DNA of 64,000 nucleotides from Gambelia wislizenii (GCA_030847615.1 JAUMIR010000001.1:160925001-160989000); one strand, 5' to 3'. Shown: positions 32,231-44,514, counted from the stretch's first letter. The notes: generated by a model from the sequence alone, not told the origin. Numbers and translations: made by a program.

Positions 32231-34014
32231 CCCCTCTCTCTCTCTGGCTTTTCTTCGCAAACGAAGATTCTTATAAGGAAGCACTTATCCCACGCTTTCT
32301 GCAAGCGCGATGATGACTAAAAAGGCCAATCTGAGATAGACAAGTCCAGTTGAAGAAAGCACTGCAGAAGGTTTCCTCGGGTGATGTTACCGGGTTGTGA
32401 TTCTTTCTGCGTTGTCGTTTCTCTTCAAGACTAGTTCGGCGTGAGTTCTCAAATAAGGCTGCAGCATTGTGGATAGTGCATCTCCATGCCTCTTGATGTG
32501 AGGCCAGGGCAGACCACTGTTGGTGATCAATTTGGCCTAGCCTGAGATGTTGTTTCAGGGGGTCCTTATATCGCTTTTTGGGAGCGCCCCTCTTATGCTG
32601 ACCCGTGGCGAGTTCACCGTAGAGTAGTATTTTTGGGAGGTGATGGTCCTCCATCCTAGAAATGTGCCCTGCCCAGCGCAGCTGCGTTCTCAATATCATG
32701 GCCTCAATGCTGGTGATCCATGCTTGCTCAAGGACAGCAACATTCGTCACATAGTCAGTCCAGTGTATTTTTAGGATTGTGCGTAGACAGCGCTGATGAA
32801 AGTGTTCGAGGAGTCGTAAGTGGTGGCGATAGGTGACCCATGTTTCTGACCCATAAAGGAGAATAGACAGTACAATGGCTCTATACACACTGATTTTTGT
32901 GCTTCTCCTCAGGTGTTTGTTACTCCAGACTCTTTTGTAAAGTCTTCCAAATGCGCTATATGCCTTTGCTAATCTGTGATCGATCTCTTTGTCAATCTTG
33001 GCATCAGAGGAGATGATGCTTCCCAGGTAGGTGAACTGCTGAACGGATTTGAGCACAGATTTGCCGATGGCAACGTGGGGATGATGATGTTTGTCCTGTG
33101 GTGCAGGCTGGTAAAGAACTTCTGTTTTCTTCAGGTTGACTTCCAGCCCAAACAGCTCTGCAGCTGTTGCGAAGCAGGATGTTAGACGCTGCAGAGCTGC
33201 TTCTGTGTGGGCAACAAGGGCAGCATCATCAGCAAAGAGAAGCTCACGGACTAGATAGTTTAGAGTCTTAGTGCGAGCCCTCAGACGGCTTAAGTTAAAC
33301 AAGCTACTATCAGTATGGTAACGTATATAGATGCCATCATCTTCTTCAAGCTGTGCCATAGCCCTTTGGAGCATCGTGCTAAAGAAGATTGTAAATAAAG
33401 TTGGAGCAAGAACACAACCTTGTTTCACTCCATTAGTTATTAGAAACGGCTCTGAAAGCGCATCGCCATATCTGACTTGACCACGCTGGCCCTCGTGTAG
33501 CATGATAATCATTTTAAGGAATTTGGGGGGATATCCTAGTCTTTCCAGGATCTGCCACAGACCTTTTCTACTCACAGTGTCAAAGGCTTTGGTGAGGTCA
33601 ACAAATGTTACATAGAGACCCTTGTTCTGCTCTCTACATTTCTCTTGCAGTTGTCTAAGGGCAAATACCATATCTGTAGTACTCCTATTGGCTCTGGAGC
33701 CACCTTGGCTTCCAGGAAGAAGTTCTTCTGCAATGGCAGGAACTAATCTGTTCCTGCCATTGCAAGTATCCTTGCAAGGATTTTTCCAGCAATAGAGAGC
33801 AGTGTTATGCCTCGATAGTTTGAGCAATTGGATTTTGTTCCTTTTTTCTTGTACAGGGTGATGATGACTGCATCTCAGAGATCTGATGACAGTTCCCCCT
33901 TTTCCCAGCAATTCACAAGGAGTTCGTGGAATTTATTGTGGAGTACATGACCTCCATGTTTCCAAACTTCAGGTGGGATTCCACCAATCCCAGCTGTCTT
34001 GCTGTTTTTAATCT
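32231..34014 (-). mobile_element. 5'-truncated LINE with C-terminal zinc finger, TSD GGCGACTAATAA
   Basis: The target duplication GGCGACTAATAA is perfect at 32219-32230 and 34015-34026. It contains most of the RT domain and the full C-terminus. The 3'UTR ends GCGAAGAAAAGCCAGAGAGAG near 32231-32265 with a GA-rich tail. The same 3' end occurs at 37621-38265 and 60650-60777. The protein resembles the metazoan F52C9.6-type transposon protein (Ingi/Vingi- or I-like). The clade is not certain. Confidence 0.85.
32271..33870 (-). pseudogene. LINE RT and C2H2-type C-terminus (long open frame)
   Basis: About 530 codons are open. RT blocks: GLYVTFVDLTKAFDTVSRKG (about 33580), TNGVKQGCVLAPTLFTIFFS (about 33420), LLFADDAALVAHTEAALQ with intact catalytic FADD (about 33230). 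The distal domain has SILLYGSETWVTYRHHLRLL, AGHISRMEDHHLPK and RGAPKKRYKDPLKQHL. The terminus WTCLSQIGLFSHHRAC is a zinc-finger-like motif whose first Cys pair is altered (CSAFFNWTC). Upstream RT blocks are frameshifted at about 33770-33910, and there is no endonuclease because of the truncation. Confidence 0.85.
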
Positions 34015-34179
34015 GGCGACTAATAAGATAGACTGATGACTAATAAGATAGACTGACATTTCAGTTATTGAAAGACAGGATTTCCTAGTTTGTTTTTGTG
34101 CCATTCTTTCTGTGGCCTAAATGGTAAATTTAAAAAAAAAAAAAACTTTCTTTCAGTGTTTTTTCCCCAAGGGCGGTGG

Positions 34180-34181
34180 AT

Positions 34182-34208
<27 letters not shown>
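34180..34208 (+). repeat. (TTTA)n microsatellite
   Basis: About six TTTA/ATTT units follow an A-run and a T-run at 34130-34165. Confidence 0.9.
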
Positions 34209-34212
<4 letters not shown>

Positions 34213-34299
34213 ACTTACAAATAGGTTGGGATCTTGTGGCCCTCCAAATGTTCTGAACCACAGGGCATACCAGCCCAAGAGTTAAAGGTAAAGAGTTAC

Positions 34300-35521
34300 A
34301 GGAGTTGTAGTTTAAACTTTTGCAGGACGCCACACTCAAAGTTGCTGCTATGAGGAGCTGCTGGTGGTAGGGTCTCCCATGTCAGACAGGCTTTTTGCTG
34401 AGGAGCCTGACTAAATGTGCCAATAATGGCTACTGGGCAGCAGCAGTAGTAGTGGGAGCGACAGTGGCACAGAACCTCTACAAGACAACAACAGTGGCAC
34501 CATACCTAACACTTGTTAGTAGTTAGCAGAACGAGGCATGGTAAACTTTTGAATATCTTTTACCATGAAAACCTTATGACTTGTAGTACAAAACACCCAT
34601 CATGTCATTACCATTCCATGGTGGTGGAACTGCATGTTCGGTGAGGCAAGAGTCTATTGCTGATGGTAGCAGGCTATTGGTAGAGCATCCCATGTCCCAG
34701 AGGCTTTTACTGAGGAACCAGACTAAATGTGCCAAACAACTACTGGGCAGTCACATTAGTGGGGGGGGGGGGACACTGGTGGAGGATCTCTCAGAGACCA
34801 TGGCAGTGACACCATTGCTAACTCTTGTTACTACTGTCCAGAAGAAGGCAGTAGTAAGCCAGTTCTGAATGTCTTACCATGAAAACCCTATGATGAGACA
34901 ATCTAAAATGAAACAAGTGATAGTGCCAGAAGATGAAACTCCCACGTCGTATGGGGCTCAGTCAGCTACTGGGGTACAGCAGAGGACAACTGTGAGTAGC
35001 ACTGTGGCTAATGAGGCAAGCTGAAAGAACATTCAGCTGTTGATGTGCTCAGAGGTGAAAGGAAAGTTCAAAGCTGCACAACATATATTATAGGAACATG
35101 GAAACTGAGAAGTATGAATCAGGGGAAGCTAGGCATTGTAAAACAAGAAATGGAACATCAATATTGCAATACTTGGGGTGAGCGAGCTGAATGGGACATT
35201 TTGAATCTGATAATTGCACAGTGCTTACTCAGGAAATGAAAATCTAGGAAGAAATGGGATGGCATTAATAGTAAGGAGAGATGTAACAAAAGCAGTCAAA
35301 GGATATAATACGAAGTCTGACCAAATCATATCAGTAAGACTTCAGGGAAAACCTATCAATTTAACCATAATCCAAGTTTGTGTTCCAACTACAGAGGCAG
35401 AAGAAGAAGAAATTGAAAGATTTGTTGCTGGAGCCCAGGAGGAAACTGATCACACACCAAAACAAGACTTCTTGTTAATCATAGATGATTGGAATGCAAA
35501 AGCAGGAAACAGAGCAGAATA
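34300..35521 (+). mobile_element. BovB/RTE-type LINE 5' part with duplicated 5' monomer
   Basis: Endonuclease frames read GTWKLRSMNQGKLGIVKQEM (35080 on), ENLGRNGMALIVRRDV, DQIISVRLQGKPINLTIIQV (catalytic-domain core) and DFLLIIDDWNAKAGNRAE (about 35465-35520), a clear BovB signature with shifts. The upstream region contains two copies of an approximately 300-bp unit (34360-34580 and 34655-34900, both with GAGGAGCCTGACTAAATGTGCC-like and CCATGAAAACCYTATGA blocks). The element stops abruptly at 35521, before any RT. Confidence 0.8.
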
Positions 35522-35900
35522 AAAGAATGTAGGAAAACCAAACTTCCTTCTTCTGCAGACATACCCCAAAAAACCCTTTTTATTGTTCTTAACCTCTCTA
35601 GCGAGCCTGAGCTCATTCTGCGCTTTAGCTTTTCTGACTTTACTCCTACACGTGTTCGCTATCTGTTTGAATTCTTCTTTGGCAATTTCCCCCTTTTTCC
35701 ATTTCCTATACATGTTCCATTTAAAACTTAGCTCCATTGAAATTTCTTTAGTCATCCATCCTGGTTTCTTGAGACACCTCCCATTTTTCTTCCTCATTGG
35801 TACTGTTTGAAATTGTGCCTTCAGTATCTCCCTTTTGAGAAAGTCCCATCCATCTTGAAGTCCCTTCTCTTTTAGTATTTCTGACCATGGGATCACCCCC
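35522..35900 (-). repeat. CR1 ORF2 fragment joined tail-to-tail with BovB
   Basis: Minus-strand frame: PWSEILKEKGLQDGWDFLKR, AQFQTVPMRKKNGRCLKKPG and AEE-like linker ...RKAKAQNELRLAREVKNNKK GFLGYV. This is the region between endonuclease and RT of CR1 ORF2. It is in opposite orientation to the adjoining BovB. Confidence 0.75.
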
Positions 35901-35989
35901 AGTATTAACCTCTGGAGTAATTGAAAGTTATGCCAGTTTAAGCCACTAATACAATTATAGCCGTAGACTCCTTCTGTAGGGAGTGACAA

Positions 35990-36960
35990 GTTGCAGAATT
36001 ATTTTGCTTAAGAAACAAGCAGCAGCGTCTTTGAATGCAGTTGCATTTGTATAGCTTTCTTAAGGAAGAAAAACTTAAAACAGGAAATGTGTATCTGTTA
36101 AAAAAAATTATATGCAGAATCCGTAGTACACAACTGAAGGGAAGATAGAAAAACCAAAACTCTAGCATCAGTCAAGATGGACAGAAAAGTCAGTGTGGAA
36201 TTGCTTAATAATGCAAGGCCCACATTTTGGTTAGACCTTTGGCTTAGGATCCTATATTTGTATATACAAACACATAGTAATTATTTCCATATTATTAGTA
36301 ATATAATATTTTGCAAAGTCACTTGCATTCTTGGAGTCAAATCATTTGTATTCTTAATTTCACTATACAATATAAGTCTATCTTCTCTTCAGAATGTTGA
36401 CAGGCTTTTGGCACCCTGGCTGTTCCTTTTCTTAGAAATAAGGCCCACTGATTTCAAGGGAGTGCACTTACACATATTTCTTTCTGGTGGGTGTATAAAT
36501 CACCATCTGTACATAATAATAATTTATATTACTTAACAATGCTGACAGCCCTTGGAAATTTCTTGTAATGTTGGCTGGTATTAATGAATTATTATGCAAG
36601 GGAAGAAATTACTATATGGAAAGCAAACAATAACTCAATTTGATTATCATGCTGCGGGAGCAGCTTAGATAAACTAGGAAAAGGAATGAATGATGTCATC
36701 AACTCAAGACACCCTTTCCCCATTTCCCATCAATCATTATTGAAGCATGCCTAACTGCATAATGGTGCAATTCTGTTTTGGAGTTATATCAGCTGGTGGG
36801 CTTCCATGCTAGCCATATAACCAGCATAACAATTACATTAGTGGACTTCCCCATTATACCCATGATGGGTCAAAACCTAAAAACATGATGTAGAAGCATA
36901 TATTTACCAGCACTTAAGAAAATTATTTTTCTGGACCTCAGCTCCCAGAATCCTCAGCCA
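35990..36960. other. No gene or repeat recognised
   Basis: AT-rich intergenic sequence with no exon-like frame or repeat ends that I could recognise. Confidence 0.45.
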
Positions 36961-37620
36961 CCATGTCCATCCATCACATTATTTATGCCCCCTGCCTTTT
37001 CCCCCAAACAGAGAGAATCAAGGTGGCTTACAAAATAAAATAAAAATACAATAAAAACTCATATGGTTAAAACATACAAAAAATGAGATTAAAACAGTAT
37101 TAAACTCATAACAAAATTAAAATAATTTAAAATTACTTTTAATGAAGGAATAAAAGCAATACAGGACCATAAGAAGCCTTTTTATGGTAAAATAATCAGT
37201 TCCCAAAAGCTTGCTGGAATAAAAATGAATAAACCTGCCACTGAAAAGAGCCATCCTAGGATATTATCAGATGCAGCAAATGTGGCGCCAGCAGAATGAC
37301 AGCAGAATGGGTGTCAATATCAGATGAAGTCGTCTTTTTGCATTCCACTGGCCTTATGGTATTGTTTCTTTCTGTTGATGGTTGAAGCAATCAATAGATC
37401 CCCCCATTTTGTTTTGGTGCCAGCATTGCTGGCATGCAAAAACTCAGGCTATTTAAATCCTGTGACTGCAGCGAGAATGTCTGGTCCATCGCAAACACTT
37501 CCGGTTGAGATTGGGACATCCAGGTAAGTTTTGCTCTTTTTATGACCCTCCCTGGGTTATTTGGGACTTGTAAAGTTTGTGTATGTGTTAATAAACACCT
37601 GGGGCGAAGCACAAAAAGAC

Positions 37621-38265
37621 ATTGTACTGTCTATTCCCCTTTACGGGTCTGAAACATGGGTCACCTATCGCCACCACTTACAACTCCTCGAACGCTTTCA
37701 TCAGCGCTGTCTATGCACAATCCTAAATATACACTGGACTGACTATGTGACAAAAGTTGCTGTCTGTGAGCAAGCAAGGATCACCAGCATTGAGGCCATG
37801 ATATTGAGAACACAGCTGCACTGGGCAGGGCACATTTCTAGGATGGATGACCATCGCCTCCCCAAAAACAGTACTCTGTGGTGAACTCGCCACGGGTCAG
37901 CGTAAGAGGGGCGCTCCAAAAAAGTGATACAAGGACTCCCTGAAACAACATTTCAGGCTTGGCCAAATTGATCACCAACAATGGTCTGCCCTGGCCTCAC
38001 ATCGGGAGGCATGGAGACACAGTATCCACAATGCTGCAGCCTTATTTGAGAACTCATGCCGAACAAGTCTTGAAGAGAAACGACAACGCAGAAAGAATCA
38101 CAATCCAGAAACATCACCCAAGGAGACCTTCTGCTGTGCTTTCTGCAGCCGGACTTGTTTATTTCGGATTGGCCTTTTTAGTCATCAGCGCGCTTGCAGA
38201 AAGTGCGGGATGAGTCCTTCCTGAATCTTCATTTGCGAAGAAAAGCCAGAGAGATGTGTTTGGTG
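37621..38265 (+). mobile_element. 5'-truncated copy of the zinc-finger LINE
   Basis: It opens in the distal ORF (PLYGSETWVTYRHHLQLLER) and continues through HWAGHISRMDDHRLPK, a frameshift at about 37880, and the C-terminal CRKCGM to AAGAAAAGCCAGAGAGA. At the zinc finger TGCTGTGCTTTCTGCAGCCGG keeps the first Cys-x2-Cys pair that the 32.2-kb copy has lost. No target duplication is visible. Confidence 0.82.
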
Positions 38266-39193
38266 CAACTTTTTATGTGTTATTTTTCTTTTCTTTTTTT
38301 GAATTTCATGTGCAATGAAGTCTTGTGAGGACTCCAAAGGAGGAAGTGAACAGAGCTCCATTCACTCCTCTTCATAGCCAGGGAAGCCTTTGTATGGGAG
38401 GGAAGGTAAGTGCAGTGGGGAGTGTTCTTTTGCCAGTATAAAAATGGTTTTAAAGGGGGTCATCTGATAATCTCCCTAGTCTCCCTAGGAAGGAAATTCC
38501 AGAGTCTGAAAGCAGCTATGGAGAAGGCCCTCTCTCATGGTCCAGCCAACCAACCGTGGAGGATCTTGGAACTTAGGTAGTTTCATGTGGGAAGATATGG
38601 CCCTTCAGATACCCTGGAGCTGAGTGATACAGTGGACCATGCTGGCCATGTTGGCTGAATCATTCTGGCAGTTGCAATCCAAAAAGTAGGTTTTCCATGC
38701 TCTGACATGTACAGTACTTGTACATAACTGCCCCTTCCATTCACAGCCATGCTCCCACCAACAGCACAACTTTACACCATACCTGGATGTAAACTGAATG
38801 CTGCAGGGTTTTTTTCTTCCTGTGTATTTCAATGAGTGGGTAAAAAATAATTTTAGAAAGCATGTCCTATTTTGACAACTATCCCTTCCACATTGTCACC
38901 ATCCCCCCCCCCCGCAAAAAAAAGTGTAATTCAGCAGCAAACAGCATATAAAGTCCATAGACCAGAACTTAGGACTTACAGCATGGAACTACAGCTCTCT
39001 ATACATGTTATAAATCACAAGGGGGAGTTGAAATGGGAAACTGCAAATAGGTTGGTAACCTCAAATATTTGTCTCTCTATGCAAAATCCCACTCATCCTT
39101 TGTGCTATTCACTAAAGATTTTCAGTGTGCCACTGACCTCTAGTTTTGGTGGAGTTAATGAATAGGACTCCTCCCCTCCCTGATACTAGAACA

Positions 39194-39300
39194 AAATAAT
39201 AATAATAATAATAATAATATTTTATTTCTATCCCGCCCCCTCTGCAATGCAATCGGGGCGGCTTACAATATAAAAACTCCATAGTACCAGTACCCTAGCC
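39194..39300 (-). repeat. (AAT)n microsatellite with reversed LINE tail
   Basis: An AAT run at 39197-39219, then TTTCTATCCCGCCCCCTCTGCAATGCAATCGGGGCGGCTTAC. Confidence 0.65.
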
Positions 39301-39699
39301 CACCCACCCCTTAAAATAATATTAAATTATAAAAGATTAAAACATACAATAATTAAAAATATATAAATTAGAAAAAAAGATTAAAACATACAATAGTTTA
39401 AAAAAAAATCTGATTACAGCTCAGGGAGGACAGCCGAGTCTTGGGCCGAGATAGTTATTCAGGAAAGGCCTGCCGGAAATGCCTCAGCAGGTCTCAACAT
39501 GGGATACTTGTGAGAGGCAGAGTCAGGGGGTTTGATACTATTCTTCTGTTCTATATGGTGGATGGACCTCTCACTCTCTCAGGATACATAGGGACCATAG
39601 GTACAACTGCCAGCAGGAAGGAGAGGGTCTGACAGGTTGCTTGGGGAGATATGGGCAGGCAGATCTCTGTGTGTATGTGTGTGTGCGCATGCACGCAGG

Positions 39700-39952
39700 C
39701 AGTTTTGCAAAGCCGGTATAATAGTTTTGCAGAGCCAGCATAATATCAGAAAATGAGGGTTCAAATCCCTGCTTAGCCGTGGAAACCCACTGGTTGACTT
39801 TGGCCAAGTCCTACTCTCTCCGCCTCAGAGGAGGACAATGGCAAACCTTCTCAGAATCAATTTTGCCACACAGAAAAAAATCCCTCCTCTAATAGAGTTG
39901 CCATAAGTCCGAATGGACTTAAAGACACATAACAGTACCAACAACAACAAAT
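39700..39952 (+). repeat. tRNA-derived SINE (type A, ACA-tailed), copy 3
   Basis: GGGTTCAAATCCCTGC B box, AACCCACTGGTTGACTTTGG body and CCAACAACAACAAATTG tail. The head is partly duplicated (ATAATAGTTTTGCAGAGCCAGCATAAT). Confidence 0.8.
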
Positions 39953-39954
39953 TG

Positions 39955-41135
39955 TTTTACCCTCTGAGGGCCTGAGCGTGCATTGGATATGATAGCTATT
40001 TCATCAGTACAGCAGCAGCATATCTCTAGACACAGCATAATGGAAGTATAAAGTTGTTCTTTCTAGTTTTTAAAAAAGTCTGTTTAGAATGCAGCATGCA
40101 GTTGATATTTTCACTCTACAGTATTTGCATGCTGTGTTCTGTGTATTATTTTCATTGCAGTTCTCTGATGAACCAGAAGATGGCATAGAAAAACAAGGAA
40201 TAGTAAATAGGTAGACTGCTTGCCTTTTATCTCCCTTACTCTCTTAGTGCCCACTAAAGCATCATGTCAAGTTTCTAGTTTCATTTCCTCATCAGGGGGC
40301 TTATAAATATAACACAATTTATGAAGTGAATCAAGTTTCCATAACTCTTTATATCTGCCATGGAAACTACAACTGTACTACCATATTTTTATTAATATAA
40401 TATTATTAATGTCCTTTAACAGCATCACAAACTAGCTTTGCTCTAGATTTTGCACTGGATGATATGTATAAAGTGCCACTGGCAGTAATAGCATTGCTCA
40501 AAAGCACATGCTGTTTTGAGAGTTCAAGTCGACAGGAAGGAGTGGTATCCATTCTGTATGTTTCATATTATAGAGCAGTGGTGACATATTTAAGATTACA
40601 GGGTTTATCATTGTTCTACTCTTACCCATTCAAATCATCATGAAGTCAGGCAAATGTGGCTGAGAAATCTGTTTGGAAAGAACTATAATCTGGCCATTGA
40701 AGAATGACTGGGTATAAATTAAAAAATTGTGCTGAAGTGTGAGGAGAGTTTATGCTCCTAAAAGACACATGTCTTCAGTTTTAATTTGAGGCAGTTTAGA
40801 TTATGTCAAAATTATGATAATTTTTGGCAGATCTTCTGTTCACTAGTTGAGGCAGGAAAAGGACTATTGTGTATTTCTAATGCTAAAAATCACTGTACTT
40901 AATGGGAGATAAACTAAGGGCAAATGTATTCCACACCTATGAAGAAAAGATTTTCAAGAATAGAAATGGAAGGGGGGATATGTTGACCAATGCTTTTTAT
41001 GCAGTGCAGCTGATTGGCTTATACAATCTTCCTTCTCGAAAGTAAAATTAAGTGTGCCAGTCAAAGCAAGCAAGCTTACAAGAAACAGCGGGAGGTGATG
41101 CTCTTTGCGCAGGGTAGGAGGAGGAGGAGGAAAGA
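39955..41135. other. No gene or repeat recognised
   Basis: Intergenic and AT-rich. A (CTG)7 run at 41141-41162 lies just to the right. I see no coding exon. Confidence 0.45.
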
Positions 41136-41140
41136 GAAAT

Positions 41141-41162
41141 TTCTGCTGCTGCTGCTGCTGCA
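41141..41162 (+). repeat. (CTG)7 trinucleotide repeat
   Basis: Seven uninterrupted CTG units precede CATGCTTG. Confidence 0.9.
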
Positions 41163-41998
41163 TGCTTGTGTATGTTTAGGAGATATGCTGCTGTGTCTTT
41201 CTTGGTACATAAGTTGCAGGCAGGCAAAATACTCAAGACTTTAGAATCAAGTTAAGGTTGATTGAGCAATTTCATGCTTTTTGGTGCATTTGTAAGTGAC
41301 TTTCCAATTATCTTAAAACTGAAGGATTGGGGGCGGGGGTATTTATTATGCTAAAAAAGGTTATTCTCTCCCATGCTTTCATTTGTTACAGTGGAATTCC
41401 AGACCTGATGGATCAACGTTTGCTTATATTGTATGCAGTGTGTTTTTTGTTTTTTTTGCATTATCCTGACACCTTGACTGAAGGATCCATTTGTTCCAGA
41501 AGGCACAGCCTCAGCAGCTGACTCCAGGACACCATAGGGCTAAAGGAAAGGAGCCATCGTATCTTGATTAGACTGAAGGGAGTTGTCCCCAAAGTAATCT
41601 AGAAAACAAATGCCTGCCTGATTTCCATGTTACCACCCAGCTGACTAAGCTGTGAGGGAGACTTTGGGTTGGCCAATCAAAAGCCCTGTATAGGATCAGT
41701 TTCAATTGATGTGGTCTGAGGTACTGGACAATGTGCTTGCAGTAATGAATCCAGTCACATGTCTCTTGATTCTTACACCCCATGGCTGATCAAAGCTAGC
41801 CAAAGGGATATTAGTTCAGGTTGTAGTGAGTGCTTCTTTGTGTGAGGGAATGGTTCCTGCTGCCCTTAAAGTAGCAATGGTGTGGTCATTCCTAAAGAAC
41901 CCCATTTTGGACATCATGGTCTTTGACAAGCAAGGAAGGCAAGAGCCATTTTTATTCTTATTCTGGGTGATAGGTGCAGTATTCTTCTCAGATGACTA

Positions 41999-43839
41999 CC
42001 GTATATTCCAGCGTATAAGACAACTGGGAGTATAAGACCACCACCCCAATTTCCAGCCAAAAATCTAGGCTTAGGCATATATTCGCCAGATAAGACCCCC
42101 CCCCCCATTTGGCTAGCTGGGGGAGCCTTGCCAGCTGATCCTCTTTGTTTCCCAACTCATGAGGATCTCCTCGTGAGTTGGGAAAGCGAACAGGATCAGC
42201 TGGCAGGGCAACATTCGCCCCTTTCTTCAACCTTCCAGTCAAACTGGACTCGAAGGTGGAGGAAAGGGGCGAAAATGCCCAGTTTGCCTCAGCAGCCCCC
42301 TTCCCTCCGTCTTGGCTCTTCCGAAGGGGACCAATGCGGGGGAAGCAGGGGCAGCCTGGCAAACCCCTAGATTCTCCCCCTCTCCCCACCTTCAAGGAAG
42401 GTGGGGAGAAGGGGCGAACATGCTCCGTTTGGCTCCATAGGGAGGACGCGGGGCGTGGAGCCGAACCCCGGGATTCGCCCCCTCTCCCCAACGTCAAGGG
42501 AGAGGGAGCGAATCTAGGGATTTAACTCCACAGCCCTGATCCCTCCTTCTGGGCTCCCTCCTCCCGCGATTCCCCAACCCACGGGAGGCTGCCCAGTCTC
42601 CTGGTGGGTTGGGGAATGCGGGATGGCCAGCTGGCTGAGGGGGTGGAGGGAGGGGGCTTCGCAGCCACCACCCCCTCTCCAAAGCACGGCTTTGGGGAAG
42701 GGGGTGACTGGGCGGAGGGTGGATGGGTGGCTGGGAGGAGGGGGCTTCCCAGCCACCCCCCTCCCCAAAGCAAGGCTTTGGGGAAGGGGGGTAGCTGGGC
42801 GGAGGGTGGCTGGATGGCTGGAAGGAGGGGGCTTCCCAGCCCCCCTCTCCAAAGCGAGGGGGGTGGATGGGCAGAGGGTGGGCTGGTGACGGGGAAGAGG
42901 GGGCTTCCCAGCAACCCCCCTCCCCAACGGCGCAATTCCGCGCCTTTGGGGAAGGGGGGTGGATGGGCGGAGGGTGGGCTGGTGACAGGGAGGAGGGGGC
43001 TTCCCAGCCACCCCTCTCCCCAACAGCACGATTCCGCGCCTTTGGGGAAGGGGGGTGGCTGGGCGGAGGGTGGGCGGTTGGCAGGGAGGAGGGGGCTTCC
43101 CAGCCACCACCCCTCCCCAACGGCGCGATTCCGCACCTTTGTGGAAGGGGGGTGGCTGGGCGGAGGGTGGGCGGTTGGCAGGGAGGAGTGGGCTTCCCAG
43201 CCGCCACCCACCCAATGGCGCGATTCCACGCCTTTGGGGAAGGGGGGTGGATGGGCGGCGGGTGGGCTGGTGTCAGGGAGGAGTGGGCTTCCCAGCCACC
43301 CCCCCTCCCCAACGGCACGATTCCGCGCCTTTGGGGAAGGGGGGTGGATGGGCGGCAGGTGGGCGGGTGGCTGGGAGGAGGGGGCGAATCCCGGGGTTTA
43401 GCTCCACGGCCCCGCATCCTCCTCCTGGGCTTCCTTCGGAAGGGAGCCCAGAAGGAGGGATCGGGGTCGCAGAGCAAAACGGGGCATTTTCGCCCTTTTC
43501 CTCCACCTTCAAGGAAGGTGGGGGGAAAGGGCGAATCTAGCGGTTTGCCTCGGCAGCTGCAGAGGCGATCTCGCGGCAGCCGCGGCAAACCACAACATTC
43601 GCCCCCCTCCTCTGTCTCCGTTGCTTCCCAAAGGGGGAGAAGCAGAGGAGGGGGGCGAATGAACTTCAAAACAGTTTGCTTCACCCCCCTGCCCCATCTC
43701 CTGCCTCTTCACTCAGTTTGCGAAGAGGCAGGAGATAGGCAGGCAGGCGAAGCAAAGTATATCCAGCGTATAAGACGACTGTCAATTTTGGAGGGCACTT
43801 TTGAGTGCCAAAAGTCATCTTATACGCCGGAATATACGG
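41999..43839. mobile_element. TA-flanked element (CCGTATATTCC TIR) with GC-rich minisatellite
   Basis: Ends CCGTATATTCCAGCGTATAAGAC and CTTATACGCCGGAATATACGG are near-perfect inverted repeats bounded by TA (41997-41998, 43840-43841). A second inner copy (ATATCCAGCGTATAAGACGACT) lies at 43759-43781. The interior is entirely GC-rich and partly tandem. No transposase frame is recognisable, so it is non-autonomous. The TIR family differs from the CAGTTGTCCC elements. Confidence 0.8.
42620..43385. repeat. Minisatellite of about 96-bp units
   Basis: Roughly eight units of GGGGAAGGGGGGTGGMTGGGCGG, AGGGGGCTTCCCAGCCACC and CCCCAACGGCGCGATTCCG. Spacings of 96, 97, 95 and 97 bp were measured at the CGCCTTTGGGG sites from 42941 to 43326. 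Earlier units are shorter. Because the period is close to a multiple of three and AT-poor, long Gly/Trp- or Pro-rich frames appear on both strands. Confidence 0.85.
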
Positions 43840-44212
43840 TATATGGATTGGAATGTATTTAAGGTTGCTATCCTATGTACACCTTAGCTGGGAATAACAC
43901 CTATTGAGTATACTAGGACTTAGTTGTACTGTACTCAAATGTAACATGGAAGTTACAGAGTGACTGTGTGGCCTCATAAATTAAACTGCATTCTCATGCA
44001 TGTAGAACTTGGATTTGGGGGTCGGTTGATTCTACTAGGGGTAGTAAACCATCTTCTTTGAGTACACAAGGCAACTGTTCTCTCCAGGTGAATGTAACAT
44101 TAATCTGACATGTTTGGCTCAGTCTGGTGGGAAGAATTAGAAGATGAAAATAATTGGCCACTGAAGAATACAATAGTGTTGAAATGCCTCAGGCCTTTGT
44201 TTTATTGACTCA

Positions 44213-44325
44213 TAGAATCATAGAGTTGGAAGAGACCTCAAGGTCCATCCAGTCCAACCTCCTGCCATGCACAATCATATCATTCCTGACAGATGGCCAT
44301 CCAGCCTGAAGGTTTGTTTAGATCT
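44213..44325 (-). repeat. CR1 LINE 3' end
   Basis: CATAGAATCATAGAGTTGGAAGAGACC through CAGATGGCCATCCAGCCTG, the reversed CR1 terminus. Confidence 0.88.
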
Positions 44326-44459
44326 CTGATCTTCAATCTTCCTTCAGTTAAAGATTCATTCCTATTTGGACCATCACATCTGTCCCTACAAAACTGTGTG
44401 GACCATGTATTTACTATATATGGACTCTTGATTATTTGGTAGATCCACTGTAATTTTTT

Positions 44460-44482
44460 AAATATTTATTTATTTATTTATT
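44460..44482 (+). repeat. (TTTA)n microsatellite
   Basis: AATATTTATTTATTTATTTATTTTG, about four to five units. Confidence 0.85.
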
Positions 44483-44514
44483 TTGTATACATTTAATTCA
44501 TTTATTTCCTAGTT

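Noticed and set aside
42494..43862. Long Pro/Ser- and Gly/Trp-rich frames (up to about 396 codons) on both strands
   Set aside because: They track the 96-bp minisatellite inside a TIR element and mirror each other on opposite strands.
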